Origin: Pseudomonadota bacterium | GTDB lineage: Bacteria; Pseudomonadota; Alphaproteobacteria; Rhizobiales; Xanthobacteraceae | NCBI GenBank assembly: GCA_018971625.1 | Contig: JAGXAJ010000022.1 | Coordinates: 1-53,604, forward strand | DNA: 53,604 bases | Reading direction: 5' to 3' | Shown here: in pieces, positions 43,701-50,675 of the stretch | How the letters are laid out: each line of letters opens with the position of its first letter | Position numbering within the stretch: the first letter of the stretch is position 1 | Notes under the pieces: model-generated | Seen by the model: the letters and a program-made list of their open reading frames with translations, nothing else | Told to the model about the DNA's origin: nothing | Database searches by the model: none | Position numbers and translations under genes: made by a program

Positions 43701-44498
43701 CGATGGCGAGGACGCTCCGGCCATCGGCTCGGGCTGACCGAGCGACGGAGGCGACACGCCAAGCGCGCGCTTCGAAGTCATGCCGGTCGCGAGCGGCCGC
43801 GCATTGTCGCCGGTGGAAACCGTGACATAGCCATCGGGTGTAATACGGACCGCGAGCGTCGCATCCACCAGATTGAGGCTTTCGGCGCGAAGCTGCCCCA
43901 TCAACAGCGCCATTCCGGAGAGCCGCACCTCGGCTTTCGGGGCGCTCGCCACGATGGCGTGATCACGGTCCCTGACGATGATATCCCGGATTCGCACCGC
44001 GACACGGATGCGACCGGCGCGCTCGATCTGGGTGCCACCGACCTCCACGGTATTGTCGTGACCGATATTTTCCTCGATCGCCGCGGCAAGCCACGGCGTG
44101 GCCATATCGAGATTGATGGGACCGGCGCCAAGCCGCCACCACAGCGCGCCGAAACATCCGCCGAAGATCACCATCAGCGCCGCGACTACGACGACAACGC
44201 GCTTCACCCAACGTTCGCCCGCGAGCCATCGGCCGAAGGCGGCAAAACGGTCGCCGACCCGGTGATAACTCGAATTGGATCGTGAGAGCAGCCGGCGCGC
44301 GCGGTGGCGGGCTGCCTCGTCATGTTCGTGATCCCAACCAGCCTCGTCCGACGACAGTTGCTGGACGTAGTGATCCGGACTGGACTCCTCGGGCGATGTA
44401 TTCCTTGGCATTGCCTCTCGGTGCCGGCGCTGCTTGTTAGATTGATCGCCGTCAGGATCGCGCTCGTCGATATCTAACGTGCGCTCCCGTGTCGGCAT
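40767..44498 (-). CDS. Giant AsmA/YhdP-like protein (DUF3971 and AsmA C-terminal region)
   Basis: A protein of about 1243 residues. A charged N-terminal region of about 95 residues precedes one transmembrane helix (VKRVVVVVAALMVIFGGCFGALWW). The rest is long repetitive beta structure: GLKNGRLIVDDQQRGNKWNFDNI, GTGSIDYSNEPRLQLGLAG, then KGPMVGATIEGNIDYPGNQVRMSGTFVPMYGLNNMFGQIPIVGLFLG at the end, the hallmark of the YhdP/AsmA C-terminal region. Such proteins bridge the inner and outer membranes and help phospholipid transport. The start MPTRERTLDIDERDPDG at 44498 is preferred over 44552; a later ATG is also possible. The gene is complete and stands alone. Confidence 0.85.
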   Translation of the reverse strand: MPTRERTLDIDERDPDGDQSNKQRRHREAMPRNTSPEESSPDHYVQQLSSDEAGWDHEHDEAARHRARRLLSRSNSSYHRVGDRFAAFGRWLAGERWVKRVVVVVAALMVIFGGCFGALWWRLGAGPINLDMATPWLAAAIEENIGHDNTVEVGGTQIERAGRIRVAVRIRDIIVRDRDHAIVASAPKAEVRLSGMALLMGQLRAESLNLVDATLAVRITPDGYVTVSTGDNARPLATGMTSKRALGVSPPSLGQPEPMAGASSPSPSPPSAAAPHSATSGTTDKATTSNGMLAGLDWLDSLSLTGLNGQKLNEIGLKNGRLIVDDQQRGNKWNFDNITVSLRRPRGGGVALSIGEEGSHAWLLRVAVGAPSNGVRSVDIRADKVSTSNILLALRLKDLTYSADLLLTGELKGELGRDGLPTYFRGKITAGAGHIVDSDTPDYPMAIDSMETEVEWDAGRRVLLAPFKIISGANRITLLAHLEPPNGDITDWQMGLSGGTIVLAGIDDEPPLIFNRIAIGLRFDTARHRVLLTQADISNGEIGVAGTGSIDYSNEPRLQLGLAGTPMSASALKRMWPVLIVPEVREWVVERVERGALQRIEIGVNSPLHNLSRHGPPIPDDGLSVNIVASGVALHPVDGLPSVRDADLKAHVTGRTATVTIGQATVDTSANRKLSISDLVFEVPDMAPKPSPARVKFRIDGPVPAAAEILASDRLSEFSGTLIDPNSSKGTVSALVSLGMPIKRELTKADTTYSITADLGGFAADKLVMNQKLEANTLKVVANNQGYQVKGEVKINGQPAQLDYRKPSDGDADIKLTGTLDDASRARLGLDLGPAISGAIPIKVTGKIGTDSRVGIDADLTALKLDNILPGWVKLPGKSTHATFNVVQKPQSTRFEDIVIEGGGASIKGSLEVDQNGDLMNANFPTYSPSEGDKASLRADRNSDGVMKVVMRGDVFDGRGFLKSAMSSKEADSKSKTRNLDFDLDLKLGAVAGYEGEALRGADLKVSRRNGTIKSFTLSGKLGRDTPVTADMRGRASGGQGREVIYLQTNDAGAFFRFTDTYSKMIGGQLALAMEPPTTEPRATEGLINVRDFTIKGEASLDRVAAGPAGALPNGVAFSRLRAEFTRQDGQWTIREGVVKGPMVGATIEGNIDYPGNQVRMSGTFVPMYGLNNMFGQIPIVGLFLGGGSNEGLIGVTYEVVGTPGAPVLRVNPISAMAPGVFRKIFEFNTGKQNNQIELPPNN

Positions 44499-44707
44499 CG
44501 CTGCCACTTCCCCGATTGATACCGCTACCCGCGGGCCGACCCAAGAACCCAATCATTCAACGAGCGGACGGGTGGTGTGTGTCGAATTCTTGTACCCTTA
44601 CCCCGGGGCCATCAGATTTGCCCAGCGGCCTACTCGATTCGATCTCGTCAGGACATCTCCTGCAATAACACATGATTGAGCTGTCGAAAGCGACGAAAGG
44701 AAGGCGT

Positions 44708-45439
44708 ATGTCCAAGAAAAGTCAAAAGAAAACGTCCAAGAAATCCTCCAAGGCCGCCGGAGGCAGGGCTTCCAGCGCCCGGCCGAAGAAAATGGCCGCC
44801 AAATCGCCCGGCAACATCGGAAAGCGCTCCGCTGTCAAAGCATCGCACCAGGGTGCGTCCAAACCGTTAAAATCGCAACCGCCAGGCATTACCGCGAAAT
44901 CGAAAGCCGCGGCAGCGAAATCCGCGAGGGCTCTTGCAGCGTCGCAACGGGCGGCGGTCCCGGCCATGACTCACTCCGGCCTTGCCGAGGGAACAAAGGC
45001 GCCGGCATTCCGCTTGCCGCGCGACGGCGGTGCATCGGTCTCGCTGTCGGATTTCGCCGGCCAGAAACTGGTGCTGTTTTTCTATCCCCGCGCGGACACG
45101 CCAGGCTGCACCAGGGAGGCCATCGATTTCACCCGCCTGTCGCGGGCTTTCGCCGAGAGCCGGACCGCGGTGCTCGGGATTTCGGCTGACCCGCCACGGA
45201 CCCAGGAGGCATTTCGGAACAAGCATCAATTGTCCGTTCCTCTTGCCTCGGATGAGCAGCACGAGATGCTCGAAGCCTATGGCGTCTGGGGCGAAAAATC
45301 GATGTATGGCAGAACTTTCCTTGGAATATCTCGAACAACTGTTCTGATCGGAGCCGATGGCCGCGTCATCCGAATATGGCGCAATGTCAGGGTCGACGGC
45401 CATGCCGACGAGGTGCTGGCCGCAGCGCAAAACTCCTGA
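44708..45439 (+). CDS. bcp: Bcp-type peroxiredoxin with Lys-rich N-terminal extension
   Basis: A 243-residue peroxiredoxin reducing hydroperoxides with thioredoxin. The Bcp/PrxQ domain covers about residues 90-243: GTKAPAFRLPRDGGASVSLS, LVLFFYPRADTPGCTREAID with the peroxidatic cysteine, and GRTFLGISRTTVLIGADGRV. The nearby resolving cysteine five residues on is absent, so it is a 1-Cys-like form. The first 80 residues are low-complexity Lys/Ser/Ala (SKKSQKKTSKKSSKAAGG), like a histone H1 tail, and may keep it close to DNA. ATG at 44708 follows AAGGAAGG. Confidence 0.9.
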   Translation: MSKKSQKKTSKKSSKAAGGRASSARPKKMAAKSPGNIGKRSAVKASHQGASKPLKSQPPGITAKSKAAAAKSARALAASQRAAVPAMTHSGLAEGTKAPAFRLPRDGGASVSLSDFAGQKLVLFFYPRADTPGCTREAIDFTRLSRAFAESRTAVLGISADPPRTQEAFRNKHQLSVPLASDEQHEMLEAYGVWGEKSMYGRTFLGISRTTVLIGADGRVIRIWRNVRVDGHADEVLAAAQNS

Positions 45440-45536
45440 CCGGAGGCCCGTTTCCTGAAAATTAACCATGACAAGGTCAAATCGCCCCGCCAATTCAGCC
45501 GTGGGGAACTCGTCTCCGACCGGCGCGGGAGTGCCG

Positions 45537-46901
45537 ATGTCGTACCGTACCGGTCATCATTCCGAGTATCCTCAACATCATCGTCCGCATGATCATTCCA
45601 GGACATCGGCTCGTCGCCCGGCGGTGAGCCAAACCGCCGCCGCTTCCGCTCACACTCAGGACGGCTATACGCTCGTCCATGCCGGCAAACAGGTACGGTT
45701 CGGTCCCGTCGTGTTCTGGATCGTCGTCGGCACGGTGATCTTGCTCGGGATGTGGTCAGCGGCGACCGCGACCTATTTTACCTTCCGCGACGACGTACTG
45801 ACGCGGTTGATCGCGCGACAAGCCGAGATGCAATATGCCTATGAGGATCGCATCGCCGAGCTGCGCGCCAAGGTCGATCGCACCACCAGCAGGCAATTGC
45901 TCGACCAGGAACAGTTCGACAAGAAGCTCGACCAGATCATGCGGCGCGAGGCGACGCTGGAATCCCGCGCGACCGCGCTTGGCGCGATGTCCGACATTAC
46001 CGGATCGATCCGGCCGCCGGCGCGGGGCGGAGCCGCCGCGAATGACATGCCCTCTTCGGGAGCGCCGAAGCCTTCCCCGATCAGCGACACGGTTATATTC
46101 GTGGCGCCGCCGGATCGCGAGGCGCGGCTGGAATCACGCGCGCCTGCAATCGTCAACCCGCCCGCTACCAGGTTCGCCAAGGCGGGCGCCGTCGACGGCG
46201 TTCTCGGTCGGCTGCAGAGCTCGCTTGACAAGGTCGAGAGCCGCCAGCTCGCGACACTCAACTCGGCCGAAGACAGCATGGAATCGCGCTTGCGCCGCAT
46301 GCGCGGCGTATTCTCCGATCTCGGCCTCGACATGGCGCAACTGGAAGCCGCGACTCCCCACACCGGCATGGGCGGTCCCTTCATTCCGGTCAAGCTGCCA
46401 GCCAACGCCGGGCCGTTCGAACGCCAGCTCTATCGCATCAACATCACCCGCGCTCAGATCGACCGGCTGAACCGGACGCTGGCGCTGGTGCCGTATCGCA
46501 AGCCGGTGGTCGGCGAAGTCGAATTCACCTCCGGTTTCGGCATTCGCAGTGATCCGTTCCTCGGCCGCCCCGCGATGCACACCGGCCTCGACTTCCGCGC
46601 CGCGATGGGCGACCCCGTGCGCGCTACCGCCAACGGCAAGGTAGCGTCAGCCGGATGGGCCGGCGGCTATGGTCGCATGGTCGAGATCGATCATGGCAAC
46701 GGATTGTCAACGCGGTACGGCCATCTGTCCGAGATCGCCGTCAAGGTCGGCGATCCCATCAAGATCGGACAAGTGATTGGCGCTGTCGGTTCGACCGGCC
46801 GATCGACGGGTCCGCATCTGCACTATGAAACACGGATCGATGGCGAAGCGGTCGATCCGCAGAAGTTCCTCCGCGCCGGGGTGCGGCTCAGCGCGGGCTG
46901 A
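45537..46901 (+). CDS. M23 family peptidase (LytM-type, membrane-anchored)
   Basis: A protein of about 454 residues. A His-rich cytoplasmic start (MSYRTGHHSEYPQHHRPHDH) is followed by one membrane helix (VVFWIVVGTVILLGMWSAAT), then a long periplasmic coiled-coil region (YEDRIAELRAKVDRTTSRQL) and a C-terminal LytM domain: TSGFGIRSDPFLGRPAMHTG with LDFRA, and GPHLHYETRI. All four zinc residues (H, D, H, H) seem present, so it may be an active peptidoglycan endopeptidase rather than an EnvC-like activator. ATG at 45537 has CGGGAG before it; an upstream ATG at 45468 is the alternative. Confidence 0.88.
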   Translation: MSYRTGHHSEYPQHHRPHDHSRTSARRPAVSQTAAASAHTQDGYTLVHAGKQVRFGPVVFWIVVGTVILLGMWSAATATYFTFRDDVLTRLIARQAEMQYAYEDRIAELRAKVDRTTSRQLLDQEQFDKKLDQIMRREATLESRATALGAMSDITGSIRPPARGGAAANDMPSSGAPKPSPISDTVIFVAPPDREARLESRAPAIVNPPATRFAKAGAVDGVLGRLQSSLDKVESRQLATLNSAEDSMESRLRRMRGVFSDLGLDMAQLEAATPHTGMGGPFIPVKLPANAGPFERQLYRINITRAQIDRLNRTLALVPYRKPVVGEVEFTSGFGIRSDPFLGRPAMHTGLDFRAAMGDPVRATANGKVASAGWAGGYGRMVEIDHGNGLSTRYGHLSEIAVKVGDPIKIGQVIGAVGSTGRSTGPHLHYETRIDGEAVDPQKFLRAGVRLSAG

Positions 46902-47241
46902 TGGTGGCGTCACGCGCAGCTTCACTGGTTGGCCTCGTGGCAATTTTGGCGGTGAGGATGTCGCCGAATAGCTTTGGCTGACGATCGCACCGACGTCGTC
47001 CGCTCCGTGATCTGTTTGACCGGTCTCCGGCCATTCGCATGCAAGCAGCGGCTCGTCCACCAGGAACGCGTATTCCATCAGACCAACGGCATTGTTGACC
47101 GCCGCCAATTGTGATTGATGCCTGACAGCATCAGGATTTTCGAAGGCCCGCCGGTTGGAACCGAAGAAACGAATTGGTCCGCGACACCCTCGGCTCGGCG
47201 CGGTCGGATTTCGCGCGGTACGCTGGCTCGCTGCCCGAGCC
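46902..47241. other. Intergenic region with a possible gene remnant
   Basis: The minus strand at about 46950-47130 reads NPDAVRHQSQLAAVNNAVGL then MEYAFLVDEPLLACEWPETG, which looks protein-like but has no start, RBS or family I recognise and joins unrelated sequence at both ends. It may be debris of a lost gene. The right end contains the carbamoyltransferase leader, with a TTG at 47155 in that gene's frame. Confidence 0.3.
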
Positions 47242-49311
47242 ATGGCTGCCGCCGGTTTCCACCAGCTCGGTTCGGATTTTGCCAACCAGCGGATTGCGCA
47301 GGTCCGCGAAAGACTGACGCGCGGCGAGACGATCTATCTCGCGGGGTTGGCAGCGCCGGGTACGCATAATTCGGGCGTGGCGCTGGTCGAAGTGACGCAG
47401 GCAAGCGGTCCGCGGCTGATCGTCAACAACGAGGAAGAGCGCTTTTCCGGCAACAAGCACACCACCGAATATCCGCAAGCCTCGATCGAGGCCGCCGTCG
47501 CGACGCTGCGCGCGACCGGGCGCGACATCACCGATATCGACGCGTGGCTCACCACCTGGGATTACCCGACGCTCGCGGGCACGCTGGCCCGCTCGGTTCT
47601 GGAAGAATTTCCACAGAGCATGCGCCTGCTGCGGACCACCGAGGCCGCCGGATTCGATCGCCGCCGCCTCGATCAAATGACCCGCACGCCCAAAATCCTC
47701 GCCAGGCAGCTCGGCCTTCCCGAGCGCGTGCCGCTGATCTGCATGCCGCACCATGACAACCACGCCTGGTTCTCCTATGCCGCCTCGCCTTTCGCCGACA
47801 GCAACGAACCGGTCGCGATCGCCGTGCTCGACGGTACCGGTGACCTCGGATCGATCTCGCTCTACGTCGCCGCGAACGGATCGATGCGGCGGCTGTATTG
47901 CAACGAAAGCATGTTCGACTCGCTGGGCGCGTTCTACAGCGTGATCTCGTCGACCCAGGGCGGCTGGACCTGGCTGTCCAGCGAAGGCCGCTATATGGGC
48001 GCGGCCGCCTGGGGCGACATGAACCGTGACCGCAATCGCTATTACGGCCAGTTAAAACAGGTTCTGGATTTCGGCCACAGCGGTGAAGTCCGTATCAATC
48101 GTGCGATGGCGAACTGGTACTGCGACCCGTTCGATCATCCTTACAAGGCTTCCTTGATCGAAATCCTCGGCGAGCCGCTGACGCCGGACCAGCTCTGGAA
48201 TCCCGACGCCGTGCTGCGCGTCGAGGACATCCATCACCGGCCCGACACGTCGGATCGCCTGGACAAGGCGGCGGCGACCCAGCTCGTGTTCGAAGACGCC
48301 ATGATCCATGTGACCGATCATCTGCTGCGCATCACCGGCGCCAATCGGCTGGTGCTGACGGGCGGCGTGGCGCTGAACGCCGTCGGCAATATGCGGCTGC
48401 TCGAACATTTCGACACCGCGTGGTTTGCGCAGGCCCAGCAGCGCAACTGCACTCTTCATCTGTGGGTGCCGCCGACGCCGGGCGATCCCGGCGTGACCAT
48501 CGGCGCGGCGTGGCTGTTCGCCAATCTCGCCGGCGCTCCGCGCGGTGCGCCGCTGACGCACGCGTTCTATTGCGGCCTGCCGCCGTCGCCGCCGGAGATC
48601 GCGGCATCGCTTCAAGTCAGTGACGTGAACTCGATGCGGATCGGCGACATCTCAACGCCGGAAGGGCGCGACGCGATCGCCGACCTGATGGCGTTTGCGG
48701 TGGCGCGGAACGGCATCATCGCGCTCTATCAAGGCGCTGGCGAAACCGGTCCCCGCGCGCTCGGGCACCGCTCCATCTTCGCCAACCCCTGCGACCCCGA
48801 CGCGCGCGAGCGGCTCAACGAGCGCGTCAAATATCGCGAGGCGATCCGGCCCCTGGCGCCGATGGCCACGCTGGAAGCAGCCCTGGAATATTTCGATCTC
48901 GCTCCGGGCGCATCGGATGCCGACTACAATGCCTACAACTTCATGGTACTGACCGCGCGCTCGAAGCCGCGGGCGGCCGACAAAATTCCGGCGGTGATCC
49001 ACGCCGACGGTACCGGGCGAATTCAGATCGTCCGCGCGGAAGACGATGCCCTGACGCATGCCTATCTGAAGGCGCTCGGTCGCCATATCGGCGTCGAGAT
49101 GTCCGTCAACACGTCGTTCAATGTCGCGGGTCCGATTGCACAAACACCGAACCAGGCGATCGAAACGCTGCGGCGCTCCAAAGGGCTCGACGCCGTGCTG
49201 ATGGTGGCCAGCGATGGCGCCGTGACCGCGGCATGGCATGGTGGCGAACGCGACAGCGGCCGGTTTACCGGCTGGCTCGCGCAATGGAAATCCAGGTCCG
49301 GGCGCGCCTGA
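47242..49311 (+). CDS. Carbamoyltransferase, NodU/CmcH family
   Basis: A protein of about 689 residues predicted to transfer a carbamoyl group from carbamoyl phosphate, through a carbamoyl-adenylate, to a hydroxyl of a sugar or natural product. The N-terminal kinase-like fold has LAGLAAPGTHNSGVALVEVT, VNNEEERFSGNKHT, MPHHDNHAWFSYAASPF and VLDGTGDLGSIS. LTGGVALNAVGNMRLLE and GETGPRALGHRSIFANP are classic NodU motifs; the C-terminal YrdC-related part ends VEMSVNTSFNVAGPI. No nodulation genes or sugar-synthesis partners lie nearby, so the acceptor is unknown. ATG at 47242 is preferred; a TTG at 47155 would add 29 residues. Confidence 0.87.
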   Translation: MAAAGFHQLGSDFANQRIAQVRERLTRGETIYLAGLAAPGTHNSGVALVEVTQASGPRLIVNNEEERFSGNKHTTEYPQASIEAAVATLRATGRDITDIDAWLTTWDYPTLAGTLARSVLEEFPQSMRLLRTTEAAGFDRRRLDQMTRTPKILARQLGLPERVPLICMPHHDNHAWFSYAASPFADSNEPVAIAVLDGTGDLGSISLYVAANGSMRRLYCNESMFDSLGAFYSVISSTQGGWTWLSSEGRYMGAAAWGDMNRDRNRYYGQLKQVLDFGHSGEVRINRAMANWYCDPFDHPYKASLIEILGEPLTPDQLWNPDAVLRVEDIHHRPDTSDRLDKAAATQLVFEDAMIHVTDHLLRITGANRLVLTGGVALNAVGNMRLLEHFDTAWFAQAQQRNCTLHLWVPPTPGDPGVTIGAAWLFANLAGAPRGAPLTHAFYCGLPPSPPEIAASLQVSDVNSMRIGDISTPEGRDAIADLMAFAVARNGIIALYQGAGETGPRALGHRSIFANPCDPDARERLNERVKYREAIRPLAPMATLEAALEYFDLAPGASDADYNAYNFMVLTARSKPRAADKIPAVIHADGTGRIQIVRAEDDALTHAYLKALGRHIGVEMSVNTSFNVAGPIAQTPNQAIETLRRSKGLDAVLMVASDGAVTAAWHGGERDSGRFTGWLAQWKSRSGRA

Positions 49312-49392
49312 GCCACCTGTTTCGGCCGCGACCCGCCCGGCCATGCCGCGCCCATCCGACCGAGGCCGACGAAGGCTACCCCTGCTTATTGA

Positions 49393-50524
49393 TCAATCCA
49401 CGTCCTCGACCGTGCCGGGCCCGGTGCCGAATGCCCGCTGCGCCAGGGTCGCCGCCATGAATTCATCGAGATCGCCGTCGAGCACGCCCGACGTATCCGA
49501 CGTTTGCACGCCGGTGCGAAGATCCTTCACCATCTGGTACGGCTGCAGCACGTAGGAACGGATCTGGTGGCCCCAGCCGATGTCGGTCTTGGCGGCCTGG
49601 TCGGCGGCGGCCTGTTCCTCGCGCTTCTTCAACTCGATCTCATAGAGCCGCGCCCGCAGCATGTCCCAGGCCTGCGCACGGTTCTTGTGCTGGGAACGGC
49701 CGGCCTGACAAACCACCGCGACGCCGGTCGGAATATGGGTCAGCCGAACCGCGGATTCGGTCTTGTTGACATGCTGGCCGCCGGCGCCACCCGAACGCAT
49801 GGTATCGGTGCGCACGTCGGATTCCCTGATATCGATCTTGATGCTGTCGTCGACCACCGGAAAGATCGCGACGCTGGAAAACGATGTGTGGCGGCGTGCG
49901 TTGGAATCGAACGGCGAAATCCGCACCAGCCGGTGCACGCCCGCTTCGGTCTTCAGCCAGCCGTAGGCGTTGTGGCCGCTGATCTGGATGGTGGCGGATT
50001 TGATGCCGGCCTCTTCACCCTGGGTCTCTTCGAGGTATTCGATCTTGAAACCGTGCTTCTCGGCCCAGCGCGTATACATGCGCAGCAGCATCGAGGCCCA
50101 GTCCTGGCTTTCGGTGCCCCCGGCACCGGCGTGAACCTCGAGATAGGAATCGAAGCGGTCGGCTTCGCCGCTCAGCAACGCCTCGAGTTCGCGGCGCGCG
50201 ACTTCCTTCTTGAGCGCTGCCAGCGAGGCTTCGGCTTCGCCGACCACGGCTTCATCGTTCTCGGCCTCGCCGAGTTCGATCATGCCGACATTGTCCTCAA
50301 GCTCGCGCTCGACCTTGCCGATACCGTTGAGCGCGTCCTCCAGCGAGGTGCGCTCCTGCATCAGCTTTTGCGCCTTCTGGGGATCGTTCCAGAGATTGGG
50401 GTCTTCCGCGAGCTTGTTCAGCTCGGCCAGCCGCACCGTGGATGCATCGACGTCAAAGATGCCTCCTCAGCAGTCCGACCGACTGCTTGATCTCTTCGAC
50501 GAGGCGTTCGACTTCGGCGCGCAT
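49393..50524 (-). CDS. prfB: Peptide chain release factor 2 with programmed +1 frameshift
   Basis: Release factor for UGA and UAA stops, about 376 residues after frameshifting. ATG at 50524 opens a 23-codon frame ([20 protein letters not shown]) that ends CAT CTT TGA. The ribosome slips +1 on CTT so that GAC is read next, and the main frame continues to 49393. AGGAGG (50467-50462) sits three bases before CTT, the internal Shine-Dalgarno sequence that promotes slipping; TGA is at 50455-50453. The main frame carries [19 protein letters not shown] (GGQ domain start), [20 protein letters not shown] with the GGQ motif, and [19 protein letters not shown]2 thereby represses its own synthesis when plentiful. 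Confidence 0.95.
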
Positions 50525-50601
50525 GGTGTTTCTGGTCCGCGGACAATGCCGCTTGAGCTGTGGAGTGAGGGATGTAACGGCGCGGAAGCAAAAGCGCAAT
50601 C

Positions 50602-50675
50602 GGCGTTTTCTTCACGCGAACCGGTATCCACCCACGGATCATGTCCGAGGGCATGCCTCGCTCGAAAACGCTCTA
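50602..50675. repeat. Dispersed palindromic repeat, copy C
   Basis: It reads CGTTTTCTTCACGCGAACCG, CCACGGATCATGTCCGAGGG and CTCGAAAACGCTCTA. The last bases supply the PBP1a stop codon on the minus strand. It lies between prfB and PBP1a. Confidence 0.85.

Noticed and set aside
42672..44285. 537-codon plus-strand open frame
   Set aside because: It is the antisense shadow of the YhdP-like gene, with biased composition and no motifs.
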